Shown in pieces: positions 1 to 8,054 of a stretch of 64,000 bases of DNA. Below the pieces are notes generated by a model. The model was not told the origin of the DNA and did no database searches. It was given only the letters and a program-made list of their open reading frames with translations. This stretch comes from an uncultured Oscillospiraceae bacterium (GTDB lineage: Bacteria > Bacillota > Clostridia > Oscillospirales > Oscillospiraceae): NCBI GenBank assembly GCA_934565415.1, contig CAKTHQ010000002.1:1-64000 (forward strand), given 5' to 3'. A program made the position numbers and the translations under genes. How positions within the stretch are numbered: position 1 is the first letter of the stretch; each line of letters starts with the position of its first letter.

Positions 1-57
1 CACCCTGCCCGTAAGCGTAGGCAGGATATGGAAATTTAAGAAAGGAACTATTTGCCT

Positions 58-360
58 ATGAATAAAACCGTAGAGGAAATTAACAAGATGATTATGGAAG
101 ATGCCCCGATGGAAGAAATCAATGATGCCATCGGCTATATTGATATTTACTCCTGCTTCGACCCGATTTTTGAGCCGCCCATTGATTTTTTGGAAGAATG
201 CCGCAAGCATTGGGAAACAGCGCAGTCTTCTTTCCGCAAAACCATTGAGCGTAAGATCGGGAACACATGGTATGTGATTGAAACAGAATGTGACGGGAAT
301 GAGCCGCTTGCCGACAAGGTAAAACGGCTCATTTTTTCTGACAAGGGGGTGATTTGTTAA
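58..360 (+). CDS. TnpW-like transposon-encoded small protein
   Basis: A 100-residue soluble protein with no membrane segment. The C-terminal half (KIGNTWYVIET, then a DKVKRLI helix) resembles the small TnpW-type proteins found directly upstream of TnpX-like recombinases in mobile elements of Clostridia; the molecular role of that family is not established. I start at ATG 58 rather than the in-frame TTG at 52, because AAGGA near 42-46 is better placed for it. Its TAA stop overlaps the ATG of the recombinase (TAATG at 358-362), which suggests translational coupling. The assignment rests on recall of the family plus position. Confidence 0.6.
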   Translation: MNKTVEEINKMIMEDAPMEEINDAIGYIDIYSCFDPIFEPPIDFLEECRKHWETAQSSFRKTIERKIGNTWYVIETECDGNEPLADKVKRLIFSDKGVIC

Positions 361-2087
361 TGACTGCGACACAAAAGCATGATATAATTCCAGTATGCAC
401 AACGGTACTGTCGGCTGACCAACAACCGAAGGAGGATATTATGTTGGATCAGCAGAAAATTACCATTCTCTACTGTCGTTTGAGCAATGAGGATGCCCAA
501 GATGGAGAGAGTAACAGTATCGCAAATCAGCGAGAGTATTTAACCCGATATGCCCGTGACCACGGGTATACAAACCTGAAAATTCTGGTGGATGACGGTT
601 ATACGGGGACGAACTTCAATCGTCCCGGTGTGCAGGAGGGCTTTGAGCTTGTCAAGCAGGGGCTTGTAGGCTGCTGGCTGGTCAAAGACCTCAGCCGATT
701 TGGTCGTGACTATCTGACTGTTGGACAATATACGGATATTATCTTTCCGAGCTACGATGTCCGCTTTATCGCCGTAAATGACGGTGTGGACAGCAACCGG
801 GGAGACAGCGAGGGCTTCGCCGCAATCCGTAATCTGTTCAACGAGTGGTATCCCCGTGATACCAGCAAGAAAGTCCGTGTCAGTTTGCGGCAGAGAGGAA
901 CCAGTGGGAAGCACATGGGCAAACCGCCCTACGGATACCGCTGTGACCCGGAGGACAAGGATCACTGGATTCTGGATGAAGAAGCGGCTCCGGTAGTCAA
1001 GCTCATCTTCGACCTTTGCATTGACGGCAAAGGCCCGGAGCAGATTGCAAGGATTCTGGAAGAAAAGCAGATTCTGACCGCAAAAGCTCTGTATGCCAAG
1101 CGAAAGAAAAAGCCGATGCCGGAAAGACCGTACCACTGGAGCAACCAGTCCATTGTAGGGATTTTGGAACGGCAGGAGTACACAGGCTGTACCTGCAACT
1201 TCAAGACTTATTCCAAGTCCTACAAGCTGAAAAAGCGGATTCCCAATGAGCCGGAGAATATGTTTTATCTGCCGGACACACAGGAAGCGATTGTATCTCA
1301 GGCACAGTTTGACAGGGTGCAGGAACTGAGGAAAAACAAACGCCGCCCCGCAAAAGCGGAACGGCAGGGATTGTTCTCAGGGCTTCTGTTTTGTGCCGAT
1401 TGCGGCGGCAAGCTCCACTTTGCCACAAGCAAAAGCTTTGAGGGCAAGCAGGATCACTACGTCTGCAACAACTACAAGAGCAACCGTGGTACTTGTACTG
1501 CCCACTATATCCGGGAAGATGTGCTTCGTGAAATCGTTCTGGAACGCATCCGGGCAGTCAATGAGTATATCCGAAGCGATGTGGACGGTTTTCAGGAGGA
1601 ATGGCTGCAATGCCGCAGGACTGACCAGGAGCGCAGCATCCGGGATGACAAAAAGAAGCTGGAACAGGCAAAGAAACGCCTTGCCGATCTGGATGTCATC
1701 ATCTCCCGGCTGTACGAGGACTATGTTCTTGGAAATCTCAATCAGGACAGATACAGAAAGATGTCTGCGGACTATGAAGCCGAACAGGAACGGTTAAAGC
1801 TCGAAATTGAAGTTATCGAAGAATGGGTGGAACAGCGGGAAGAAATGAATGACGGTCTGGATGCCTTTATCGCCCTGACACAGAAATATGTGGATGTGGA
1901 GGAACTGACACAGACCATCGTGAACGAGTATATCAAGAAGATCGTTGTCTATGCCCCGGACAAGTCCAGCGGCAAGCGCAAGCAGAAAGTGAAGATTTTT
2001 TTCAACTTTGTGGACGATGTGGATATTCCCGTTATTTCCGAGCCTATTGTCACACAAACAACCTATGAACGCAGAAAAACGGCGTGA
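360..2087 (+). CDS. Large serine recombinase (TnpX-type transposase)
   Basis: Site-specific recombinase expected to excise and insert the element whose right end this is. Order in the 575 residues: resolvase catalytic domain with the nucleophile serine in YCRLS (about residue 42), a recombinase domain (KPPYGYR region), a zinc ribbon (FCADCGGK, then YVCNNY and GTC), a long coiled coil and a basic tail. Length fits the large serine family. A second start, ATG 441, has a stronger ribosome binding site (AAGGAGGA at 429-436) and begins just before the catalytic domain; the longer form is kept because of the stop/start overlap with the gene before. Base composition is less GC-rich than the flanking chromosome, consistent with transfer. 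Confidence 0.9.
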   Translation: MTATQKHDIIPVCTTVLSADQQPKEDIMLDQQKITILYCRLSNEDAQDGESNSIANQREYLTRYARDHGYTNLKILVDDGYTGTNFNRPGVQEGFELVKQGLVGCWLVKDLSRFGRDYLTVGQYTDIIFPSYDVRFIAVNDGVDSNRGDSEGFAAIRNLFNEWYPRDTSKKVRVSLRQRGTSGKHMGKPPYGYRCDPEDKDHWILDEEAAPVVKLIFDLCIDGKGPEQIARILEEKQILTAKALYAKRKKKPMPERPYHWSNQSIVGILERQEYTGCTCNFKTYSKSYKLKKRIPNEPENMFYLPDTQEAIVSQAQFDRVQELRKNKRRPAKAERQGLFSGLLFCADCGGKLHFATSKSFEGKQDHYVCNNYKSNRGTCTAHYIREDVLREIVLERIRAVNEYIRSDVDGFQEEWLQCRRTDQERSIRDDKKKLEQAKKRLADLDVIISRLYEDYVLGNLNQDRYRKMSADYEAEQERLKLEIEVIEEWVEQREEMNDGLDAFIALTQKYVDVEELTQTIVNEYIKKIVVYAPDKSSGKRKQKVKIFFNFVDDVDIPVISEPIVTQTTYERRKTA

Positions 2088-2105
2088 CCTTCGGGTCACA
2101 CCGTT
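2078..2105 (+). terminator. Hairpin over the recombinase stop codon
   Basis: AACGGCGTGACC (2078-2089), loop TTCG, GGTCACACCGTT (2094-2105): 11 of 12 pairs. It overlaps the TGA stop and has no clear U-run, so it is a weak intrinsic terminator. The element should end between here and the yesL promoter near 2155, as these recombinase genes normally sit next to one end. Confidence 0.5.
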
Positions 2106-2154
2106 CTCTGCGACAAAATAGTTACTTGTCACTATTAAGCCTTTTCTTTACAGG

Positions 2155-2183
2155 CTGACAATTGGCCGAAGCTATGGTACAAT
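2155..2183 (+). promoter_or_regulatory. Sigma-70 type promoter for yesL
   Basis: CTGACA (2155-2160), 17 bases, TACAAT (2178-2183), 22 bases before the yesL start. It lies downstream of the integrative element, so yesL keeps its own promoter. Confidence 0.5.
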
Positions 2184-2205
2184 ACCACAAAAAGGGGGCT
2201 ATCCT

Positions 2206-2838
2206 ATGTTTCGCAATTTATTAAAGCCGGACAGCGGCCTGATGATCACCCTGACCCAATTGACCGACACCATTTTCCTGAGTCTCTTCTGGATTCTGGG
2301 CTGCATCCCGGTTATCACCATCGGCACTTCCTGCGCGGCCCTGTACGATTCCGTGTTCCGGAGCTTCCGGCAGGGGGAGAAGAACAGTTGGCAGCGATTC
2401 TTAAAGGTCTTCAAGGACAACTGGAAGGAAGGAATCCTGCCTACGGTTTTCTTTTTGGTGCTTTTCGGCCTGCTGGTAAAGGGAATGGTTCTCGTATGGA
2501 ATGCCGCCGTGGGCGGCAGCATCAGCTGGATGGTCTTCTCCGCCGCCGCCCTGGTAGCCGTGCTGCTGCTGGGGACGTTGAGCCTGCTGTTTCCGCTGCT
2601 TTCCCGGTTTGAAAACAGCCTGGGCGGAATGCTGAAAAATACCTTCCTTTTGGGCTTTGCCCACCTGCCCAGGATTCTGGTGCTGGGCCTTACCCAGAGC
2701 GCCGCCATTTTTCTGTGCGCCCGGTTTGTATTTCCCCTCTTCTTTCTCCCCGCCCTGGCTGCCCTGCTTTCCAGTGTGTTTGTAGAGCCGATTTTTAAGC
2801 CCTATATGCCGGTGGAGGAAGAAGAGGCCTTCGAGTAA
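2206..2838 (+). CDS. YesL family (DUF624) membrane protein
   Basis: A 210-residue polytopic membrane protein with about five hydrophobic segments. The N-terminal part (LLKPDSGLM, then LFWILGCIPVITIG) and the FENSLGGMLKNTFLLGF segment are typical of YesL/DUF624 proteins, which commonly accompany carbohydrate ABC transporters in Firmicutes; their biochemical role is unknown. AAAGGGGG before ATG 2206 serves as ribosome binding site. The sugar ABC operon that begins at 4651 was probably its neighbour before the 2856-4187 gene arrived. About 94 bases of its 3' end recur at 4283-4375 as a fragment. Confidence 0.8.
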   Translation: MFRNLLKPDSGLMITLTQLTDTIFLSLFWILGCIPVITIGTSCAALYDSVFRSFRQGEKNSWQRFLKVFKDNWKEGILPTVFFLVLFGLLVKGMVLVWNAAVGGSISWMVFSAAALVAVLLLGTLSLLFPLLSRFENSLGGMLKNTFLLGFAHLPRILVLGLTQSAAIFLCARFVFPLFFLPALAALLSSVFVEPIFKPYMPVEEEEAFE

Positions 2839-2855
2839 CCAAAAGGATCTTTTGG

Positions 2856-4187
2856 TCAATTGTTTTCATAATAGCGAAGACTTCTGCCCTTTCCTTTTCG
2901 GATCAGCGTGCCATTGTCCACCAGTTCACGCAAAAGTATGATGGCTGTTGCCTGGGAAACACCTAAGGCATTCTCGACATCCATCCGAGCGATAGAGCCA
3001 TTGGAATGGCAAAGTGCCAGAATGGCACGGGTGCGCTCTGTTTTCTTCTTGTTCTGGGGAGCCTTATTGGTTCTTGTAAAGATAGTGTCTTGCCGTTCCT
3101 GTTTAAAGTTTAGATTTGGCAGAGTGATTTTAAAGGCATTGTTGGTCGTTTCGATCGTCGGCTTCCTGTTCGAGTCTTCATACGCCTCGTTGATTTTTAG
3201 AATACCAGTGCCATAAGCTTCGATCAGCCGCAAACGGTAAAAAATATTTGCAAGATTTTGATTGCGCAGAGCGGAGACACCAAGTTCGATATCCTCCAGA
3301 GAAATTCCCTTAGGCAATCCCCCAATAGAAACAAACTCCATCCGATCATCAAAAATGCTGATCAGCGTTGGCCCGCTAAACGCATAATCCCTGTGTACAA
3401 TTGCATTTAGAAGTGCCTCTCGAATTGCCTCTGGTGGATAGTCCCGCATATCCAAACGATCCAGTCCAGAAAATTCCGCGCGTGTACGGTTAAAGCGGTC
3501 AATAAATAAAAAAGCGTCTTCCATTTGCTTTAGCAGAGAACCGGACAATTCGCAGCGATCCTTGAATATGCTTTTTTTGCTTCCCTCAAAAACAGCAAGC
3601 TTGACCGTATGCGTGCATTGATCCGAGAGGAGAAAGGCTAGGTTGGTATAGGTACCGTCTCCACCAATGAGATGCAAGGTACGCATTTGGCTTTCTCCAA
3701 AAGAAACCTTCCTTTTTCTAAAATAATCCGATGCTGTTGTAAAAGTGAGCTTCTGTTTTAGGGAACGGGCAGACTCGTAACTATCGCCGCTTGTTTCTTT
3801 GATCATCCGTAAAATAGCAGCATCTGTTGCAGGGACAGTGGACGCACCTTGGCGAACATAAACACCTTCTGGGCGGATCCCTTTCCCATGTAGGTAATAG
3901 GGCCGTGCAGTACCTCGCTGTACTGTAACAGTGACAATGGGCTTTCCCTCCATTATTTCATTCCGACACTCTGCGAACATCATGAGATCCGGGCGTATGG
4001 AATCACGAATAGCGTTCACCACACGCAGCACAGTGCCATCTACATCTGAAACGCCATGTACGCTCCCGTCATCATTGATGCCGATGTATAGCGTTCCACC
4101 ATCACAATTGGCAAAAGCAACTACTGTATTTTTAATTTCATCAACGTATTCCCGTTTTAATTCGGTTGTCTTGTTTTCTACAAGCAT
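2856..4187 (-). CDS. AlbA_2 (Schlafen-like) and GHKL ATPase regulator
   Basis: A 443-residue protein of the COG2865 type. The N-terminal AlbA_2 domain (ELKREYVDEIKNTVVAFANCDGGTLYIGI, cited in part: residues about 8-37) is followed by a middle region, an HATPase_c_4-like domain (AIREALLNAIVHRDY near residue 265) and a C-terminal winged helix (NALGVSQATAIILLRELV near 412). Such proteins are presumed transcription regulators or nucleic-acid binding factors; their ligands are mostly unknown. Codon use is AT-richer than its neighbours, it is convergent with yesL, and it sits between two copies of the yesL 3' end. All of this points to acquisition as a small insert. AT-rich DNA with repeats lies before its start. 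Confidence 0.8.
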   Translation of the reverse strand: MLVENKTTELKREYVDEIKNTVVAFANCDGGTLYIGINDDGSVHGVSDVDGTVLRVVNAIRDSIRPDLMMFAECRNEIMEGKPIVTVTVQRGTARPYYLHGKGIRPEGVYVRQGASTVPATDAAILRMIKETSGDSYESARSLKQKLTFTTASDYFRKRKVSFGESQMRTLHLIGGDGTYTNLAFLLSDQCTHTVKLAVFEGSKKSIFKDRCELSGSLLKQMEDAFLFIDRFNRTRAEFSGLDRLDMRDYPPEAIREALLNAIVHRDYAFSGPTLISIFDDRMEFVSIGGLPKGISLEDIELGVSALRNQNLANIFYRLRLIEAYGTGILKINEAYEDSNRKPTIETTNNAFKITLPNLNFKQERQDTIFTRTNKAPQNKKKTERTRAILALCHSNGSIARMDVENALGVSQATAIILLRELVDNGTLIRKGKGRSLRYYENN

Positions 4188-4206
4188 TTGCGGGCCCCCT
4201 GTTTGA

Positions 4207-4240
4207 ATCTAATCATAAATCTAATATATAATAATCTAAT
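4207..4240 (-). promoter_or_regulatory. Three ATCTAAT repeats before the AlbA_2 gene
   Basis: ATCTAAT occurs at 4207-4213, 4219-4225 and 4234-4240 in very AT-rich DNA 20-53 bases upstream of the AlbA_2 gene start. Spacing of 12 and 15 bases and the position over the likely promoter suggest an autoregulatory binding site. This is inferred from position only. Confidence 0.35.
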
Positions 4241-4282
4241 AATTATTATAATCATTTTCATGAAAATTACAATAAAAAAATT

Positions 4283-4375
4283 GCGCTCGGTTCGTATTTC
4301 CCCTGTTCTTCCTCCCCGCCCTGGCCGCCCTGCTTTCCAGCCTGTTTGTGGAGCCGATTTTTAGCCCTATATGCC
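4283..4375 (+). pseudogene. Fragment of a yesL 3' end
   Basis: These 93 bases match 2717-2810 at about 90 %. Most differences are synonymous: read in the yesL frame both copies give FVFPLFFLPALAALLSS, then V or L, then FVEPIF. One A is missing after GATTTTT, which breaks the frame. The upstream part of the gene is absent. It is therefore the displaced tail of a second yesL-like gene or the old end of the first one. The remaining gap (4376-4507) shows nothing else recognisable. Confidence 0.7.
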
Positions 4376-4507
4376 TGGGGCGGAAAATAGGAACCCATAA
4401 CCCCCAAATTATTTCGTCATAATGCTGCATTTAAAAGAAATTTTCTGTGCAATATGGAAAAGATTTTCATTTTCAGCCTTTTTTGGAAAATTTTTTTCAA
4501 TCTCTTG

Positions 4508-4539
4508 TTGACATTGATGAAAATTTGTTGTAGTATACT
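4508..4539 (+). promoter_or_regulatory. Promoter of the sugar ABC operon
   Basis: TTGACA (4508-4513) and, after 17 bases, TAGTAT (4531-4536), or TATACT (4534-4539) with a 20-base spacer. The leader to the lipoprotein start is about 105 bases. Confidence 0.6.
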
Positions 4540-4559
4540 CCTGGATGTTGTGGGAAATA

Positions 4560-4576
4560 CCGCAAAACAATTGCGG
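4560..4576 (+). promoter_or_regulatory. Inverted repeat downstream of the promoter, possible operator
   Basis: CCGCAA-AACAA-TTGCGG, a perfect 6-base inverted repeat 20 bases past the -10 box and in front of the operon. The position suits a repressor or CcpA-like site, but the sequence is not a recognised consensus. Confidence 0.35.
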
Positions 4577-4650
4577 CCCGCTTCGCCGCATTCGATGCCC
4601 GGGGCTTTGGGCCCAAGGCAATCATTATTCGAATCGTTACAGGAGGAAAC

Positions 4651-6030
4651 ATGATGAAAAAGTTGATCGCTATGGCATTGGCCCTCGTCATGGTGCTGTC
4701 TATGGGTGCCTGCTCCGTGCAGACCACCGAGACGCCCGCTGCTACCACTGCCGCTCCCGCCGCTACCGAAGCTGCTACCGACGCTGCTGCCGAACCCGCC
4801 GCACCCGCTGCCGCTTCCGAAATCACCCTGTGGACCTACCCCATCGGTGGCTGGGGCAACCAGGAAACCGTTGACCAGCTGATGGCCGGCTTCGAGGCCG
4901 CTACCGGCATCAAGGTCACCGTTGAGTACCTGACCTACGCCGATGGCGACGACAAGGTCAACACCGCTATCGAAGGCAACGCCGCCCCCGACCTGATTAT
5001 GGAAGGACCCGAGCGTCTGGTTGCCAACTGGGGCGCCAAGGGCAAGATGGTAAACATCGCTGACCTGTTCGACGACACCGACAAGAGCGAAATCAACGCC
5101 GCCGCTCTGGCCGCCTGCTTCGCAGACGACAGCACCGCTTACGAGTATCCTCTGGTTATGACCGCCCACTGCATGGCCATCAACAAGACCGTCTTTGAGG
5201 CTGCCGACGCAATGCAGTACATCAACGAGGACACCCACACCTGGAAGTCCACCGAGGATTTCTTCAAGGCTATGGATGCTGTTTACGCTTACACCGGCAG
5301 CCAGGTTGGCGCTGTCTACTGTGTCGGCCAGGGCGGTGACCAGGGCACCCGCGCTCTGGTGAACAACCTGAACGGCGGCACCTTCACCAACGCTGAGCAC
5401 ACCGAGTACACCTGGGGCTCCGATGAGAACATCGCCGCTCTGAAGTCTCTGTACGACTGCAAGGCCATCGAGTTTGACGCCGGTATCGCCGGCGGCGACG
5501 AAATCGCCCTGTTCTACAACGGCACTCTGAACGTTGCTTTCTGCTGGAACATCGCTCAGCAGCTGAACCCCAACTCCGCAAACACCGGCGCTGGCAAGAC
5601 CGCTTCCGGCGACGACATCATGTTCATGGCCTTCCCCGCTGACGGCGAGCCCAAGCTGCAGGGCGGTATCTGGGGCTTCGGTATCTTCGACAACGGCGAC
5701 GCCGGCAAGATCGAAGCCGCCAAGACCTTCATCAAGTATATGTGCGACTCCGCCGCTACCGTCGACGCTGTCAAGGCTGCTAACTACTTTGCCGTCCGCA
5801 ACACCGCCGAGGGTACCGACCTGACCGGCATCTGGGCTGACAACGAAGTTATGGCCGAGTACAATGTGCTGATGCCTCTGCTGGGCGACTACTACCAGGT
5901 CACCACCGGCTGGGCCGAGGCTCGTACCTGCTGGTGGAATATGCTGCAGAAGGTTGGCGCCTCCGACGGCACCACCGAGGCAATCACCGCCGCCGTGGAA
6001 GAGTTTGTAAACCAGGCCAACGGCAAGTAA
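4651..6030 (+). CDS. Sugar ABC transporter solute-binding lipoprotein
   Basis: Extracellular receptor of the operon 4651-8963. The 459 residues start with a lipoprotein signal peptide (MSMGAC lipobox, Cys about residue 21), an Ala/Thr/Pro/Glu linker to about residue 55, then a family-1 bacterial extracellular solute-binding fold beginning EITLWTYPIGGW and including an NKTVFEAA segment and a QGGIWGFGIF strand. AGGAGG at 4641-4646 serves ATG 4651 or the adjacent ATG 4654; the second has better spacing. The aldolase three genes down suggests a sialic-acid-like ligand; the binding site itself does not show this. Confidence 0.85.
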   Translation: MMKKLIAMALALVMVLSMGACSVQTTETPAATTAAPAATEAATDAAAEPAAPAAASEITLWTYPIGGWGNQETVDQLMAGFEAATGIKVTVEYLTYADGDDKVNTAIEGNAAPDLIMEGPERLVANWGAKGKMVNIADLFDDTDKSEINAAALAACFADDSTAYEYPLVMTAHCMAINKTVFEAADAMQYINEDTHTWKSTEDFFKAMDAVYAYTGSQVGAVYCVGQGGDQGTRALVNNLNGGTFTNAEHTEYTWGSDENIAALKSLYDCKAIEFDAGIAGGDEIALFYNGTLNVAFCWNIAQQLNPNSANTGAGKTASGDDIMFMAFPADGEPKLQGGIWGFGIFDNGDAGKIEAAKTFIKYMCDSAATVDAVKAANYFAVRNTAEGTDLTGIWADNEVMAEYNVLMPLLGDYYQVTTGWAEARTCWWNMLQKVGASDGTTEAITAAVEEFVNQANGK

Positions 6031-6052
6031 GCCATCGTTTCCTGAATAATGC

Positions 6053-6081
6053 GCGCCCCTTCCCGATAAGGGGAGGGGCGC
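6053..6081 (+). terminator. Attenuating terminator after the binding protein
   Basis: GCGCCCCTTCCC, loop, GGGGAGGGGCGC followed by TGATTTT. Lying between binding protein and permeases, it should lower permease transcription relative to the receptor. Confidence 0.6.
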
Positions 6082-6091
6082 TGATTTTGAG

Positions 6092-6147
6092 GTAAGAGGT
6101 AATCGTGAATCGTGAAGCCCTATTTACGGCTCACGATTACCTCTTAC
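6092..6147 (+). repeat. 17-base perfect inverted repeat between binding protein and permease
   Basis: GTAAGAGGTAATCGTGA (6092-6108) is exactly reverse-complementary to 6131-6147, with a 22-base loop that repeats ATCGTGAA. It ends 10 bases before the permease ribosome binding site. It looks like a small mobile palindrome or a stabilising/attenuating mRNA hairpin. Confidence 0.65.
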
Positions 6148-6171
6148 AGATTTTGAGAGGAGGATTTCTCC

Positions 6172-7080
6172 GTGGCGAACAAGAAAATCGCATTGAACAC
6201 CAAGTCCCGGAAACTTGTAATGCACGAAACCATGACGGGCTACGCCTTCATGCTTCCGTTTCTGATCTTCTTTGCCCTGTTTGTCCTGTACCCCATGTTT
6301 ATGTGCGTCTACACCAGCTTCTTTGATGCAACCATGGGCCGTTCGGATATTTTTGTGGGCCTCGACAACTACAAGACCCTGTTCCAGGACGATGTTTTCT
6401 GGATTGCTTTGAAAAACACACTGGTAATCGTTTTGGTCTCCGTCCCCGTTACCTGTGCGTTCTCCCTGTGGGTGGCTTCCGTCATCAGCAAGATGCACGT
6501 TACCGCCACCTCTGCTTTCCGCTGCATCTTCTACCTGCCCGTGGTTACCGGCTCCGTGGCCGTTACCATGGTGTGGAAGTGGATGTACAACAACTACTAC
6601 GGCATCTTCAATTACATCGGCACCAACATCGGCCTGCTGGATAAGAACATCAACTGGCTGGGCGACCCCAAGTACGCCCTGGGCTGCATCATCCTGATTC
6701 TGCTGACCACCTCCGTGGGCCAGCCCATCGTTCTGTATGTTTCCGCCCTGGACAATGTGGATAAGTCCCTGGTAGAGGCCGCGGAAGTGGACGGCGCTAC
6801 CGAGCTGCAGGCCTTCTGGAAAATCAAATGGCCCCAGATGATGCCCACCACATTGTACATCCTGGTGATTACCACCATCAACTCCTTCCAGTGCTTCGCG
6901 CTGATTCAGCTGCTGACCCTGGGCGGACCCAACAACTCCACCATGACCATTATGTACTACATCTATTACAACGCCTTCAAGCTGTACAAGTACGGCTACG
7001 GCAACGCAATGGGTGTCATTCTGGCGATTATCATTGCCATTCTGTCTGCCGTCCAGTTTAAGCTGGGCGAGGAAAAGTAA
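6172..7080 (+). CDS. Sugar ABC transporter permease (MalF/UgpA type)
   Basis: A 302-residue membrane permease with six predicted transmembrane helices, beginning with the GYAFMLPFLIFFALFVLYP helix typical of MalF/UgpA partners. The conserved cytoplasmic EAA loop reads EAAEVDGATELQAFWKIKWP (about residues 202-221). It forms the channel with the next gene. The GTG start at 6172 is chosen for its AGGAGG box (about 6158-6163). No ATPase gene lies in the operon, so a shared MsmX-like ATPase elsewhere is expected. Confidence 0.88.
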   Translation: MANKKIALNTKSRKLVMHETMTGYAFMLPFLIFFALFVLYPMFMCVYTSFFDATMGRSDIFVGLDNYKTLFQDDVFWIALKNTLVIVLVSVPVTCAFSLWVASVISKMHVTATSAFRCIFYLPVVTGSVAVTMVWKWMYNNYYGIFNYIGTNIGLLDKNINWLGDPKYALGCIILILLTTSVGQPIVLYVSALDNVDKSLVEAAEVDGATELQAFWKIKWPQMMPTTLYILVITTINSFQCFALIQLLTLGGPNNSTMTIMYYIYYNAFKLYKYGYGNAMGVILAIIIAILSAVQFKLGEEK

Positions 7081-7093
7081 GGGGGCGCACATT

Positions 7094-8002
7094 ATGAGCG
7101 ATAATATTCAGCGCAACGCCGCCAAGAAGCGTATTTACCGGATCTTTTCCTTTATCTGCGTAGGTATCCTGGCCTTCCTGTTTGCTTTCCCCCTGTACTG
7201 GATTATTACCGGCGCCTTCAAAACCGGTAAGGAAATCAACTCCACGACTCCTGTCTGGTTCCCCTCGGAATGGGACTTGGGCAACTTCCAGCGTCTGATG
7301 AGCAAGCGGAGTGCGCCTCTGTTTAACCTGACCGTCGGCAAGTACCTGATTACCGGCCCCACCGTGCCCGCCGCCGTTCGCTGGCTGATTAACACGGTGT
7401 TCATGTCCGTGGCCTCCATGCTGATTACCTGCCTCACCGCCGCCATGGCCGGCTATGCCCTGGCCAAAAAGCGGTTTATCGGCCGCACGGTGGTATTCTC
7501 CCTGGTTGTCTGCGCGATGGCCCTTCCCAAGCAGGTCATCCTGATTCCGCTGCTGCGGGAAATGTCCGGCCTGCATCTGTACGATACCATCTGGGCCGTG
7601 ATCTTCCCCATCGTCGGCTGGCCCTTCGGCGTGTTCCTGCTGAAGCAGTTTGCCGAGGGTATCCCCACGGAAATGACCGAGGCCTGCCGCATCGACGGCG
7701 CCTCCGAGTGGAGAACCTTTACGGATGTTATGTTCCCCATGATTAAGCCCGGTGTAGGCGCCTGCGCCATTTTCACCTTTATCAACTCCTGGAACGACTA
7801 CTTCATGCAGCTGATTATGCTGACCTCCAATAAAAACCTGACCATCTCTCTTGGTATCGCCACCATGCAGGGCGAGAGCTCCACAGACTACGGCCTTCTG
7901 ATGGCCGGCGCCGCTTTGGCCTCCGTCCCCATCATCATCGTGTTCCTGGTGTTCCAGAAGTACTTTACCAAGGGCATCACCATGGGCGCCGTGAAGGGCT
8001 GA
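7094..8002 (+). CDS. Sugar ABC transporter permease (MalG type)
   Basis: A 302-residue partner permease with six transmembrane helices. The N-terminal ISFxxxGILAFLFAFPLYWII-type helix, the EAA loop (TEACRIDGASEWRTFTDVMFP, about residues 197-217) and the YFTKGITMGAVKG C-terminus are characteristic of MalG/UgpE proteins. ATG 7094 lies 13 bases after the stop of the first permease, with GGGGGCG upstream as a modest ribosome binding site. The open frame extends further back into the previous gene, but the overlap would be long and lacks a ribosome binding site. Confidence 0.88.
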   Translation: MSDNIQRNAAKKRIYRIFSFICVGILAFLFAFPLYWIITGAFKTGKEINSTTPVWFPSEWDLGNFQRLMSKRSAPLFNLTVGKYLITGPTVPAAVRWLINTVFMSVASMLITCLTAAMAGYALAKKRFIGRTVVFSLVVCAMALPKQVILIPLLREMSGLHLYDTIWAVIFPIVGWPFGVFLLKQFAEGIPTEMTEACRIDGASEWRTFTDVMFPMIKPGVGACAIFTFINSWNDYFMQLIMLTSNKNLTISLGIATMQGESSTDYGLLMAGAALASVPIIIVFLVFQKYFTKGITMGAVKG

Positions 8003-8054
8003 TATTCAAATAAAATCCATCCAACGCAAACCAATTGAAAAGGAGATCTTTGAA

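Noticed and set aside
4376..4507. A small gene upstream of the sugar ABC operon
   Set aside because: Only short frames without ribosome binding sites; the stretch is yesL fragment, AT-rich DNA and promoter.
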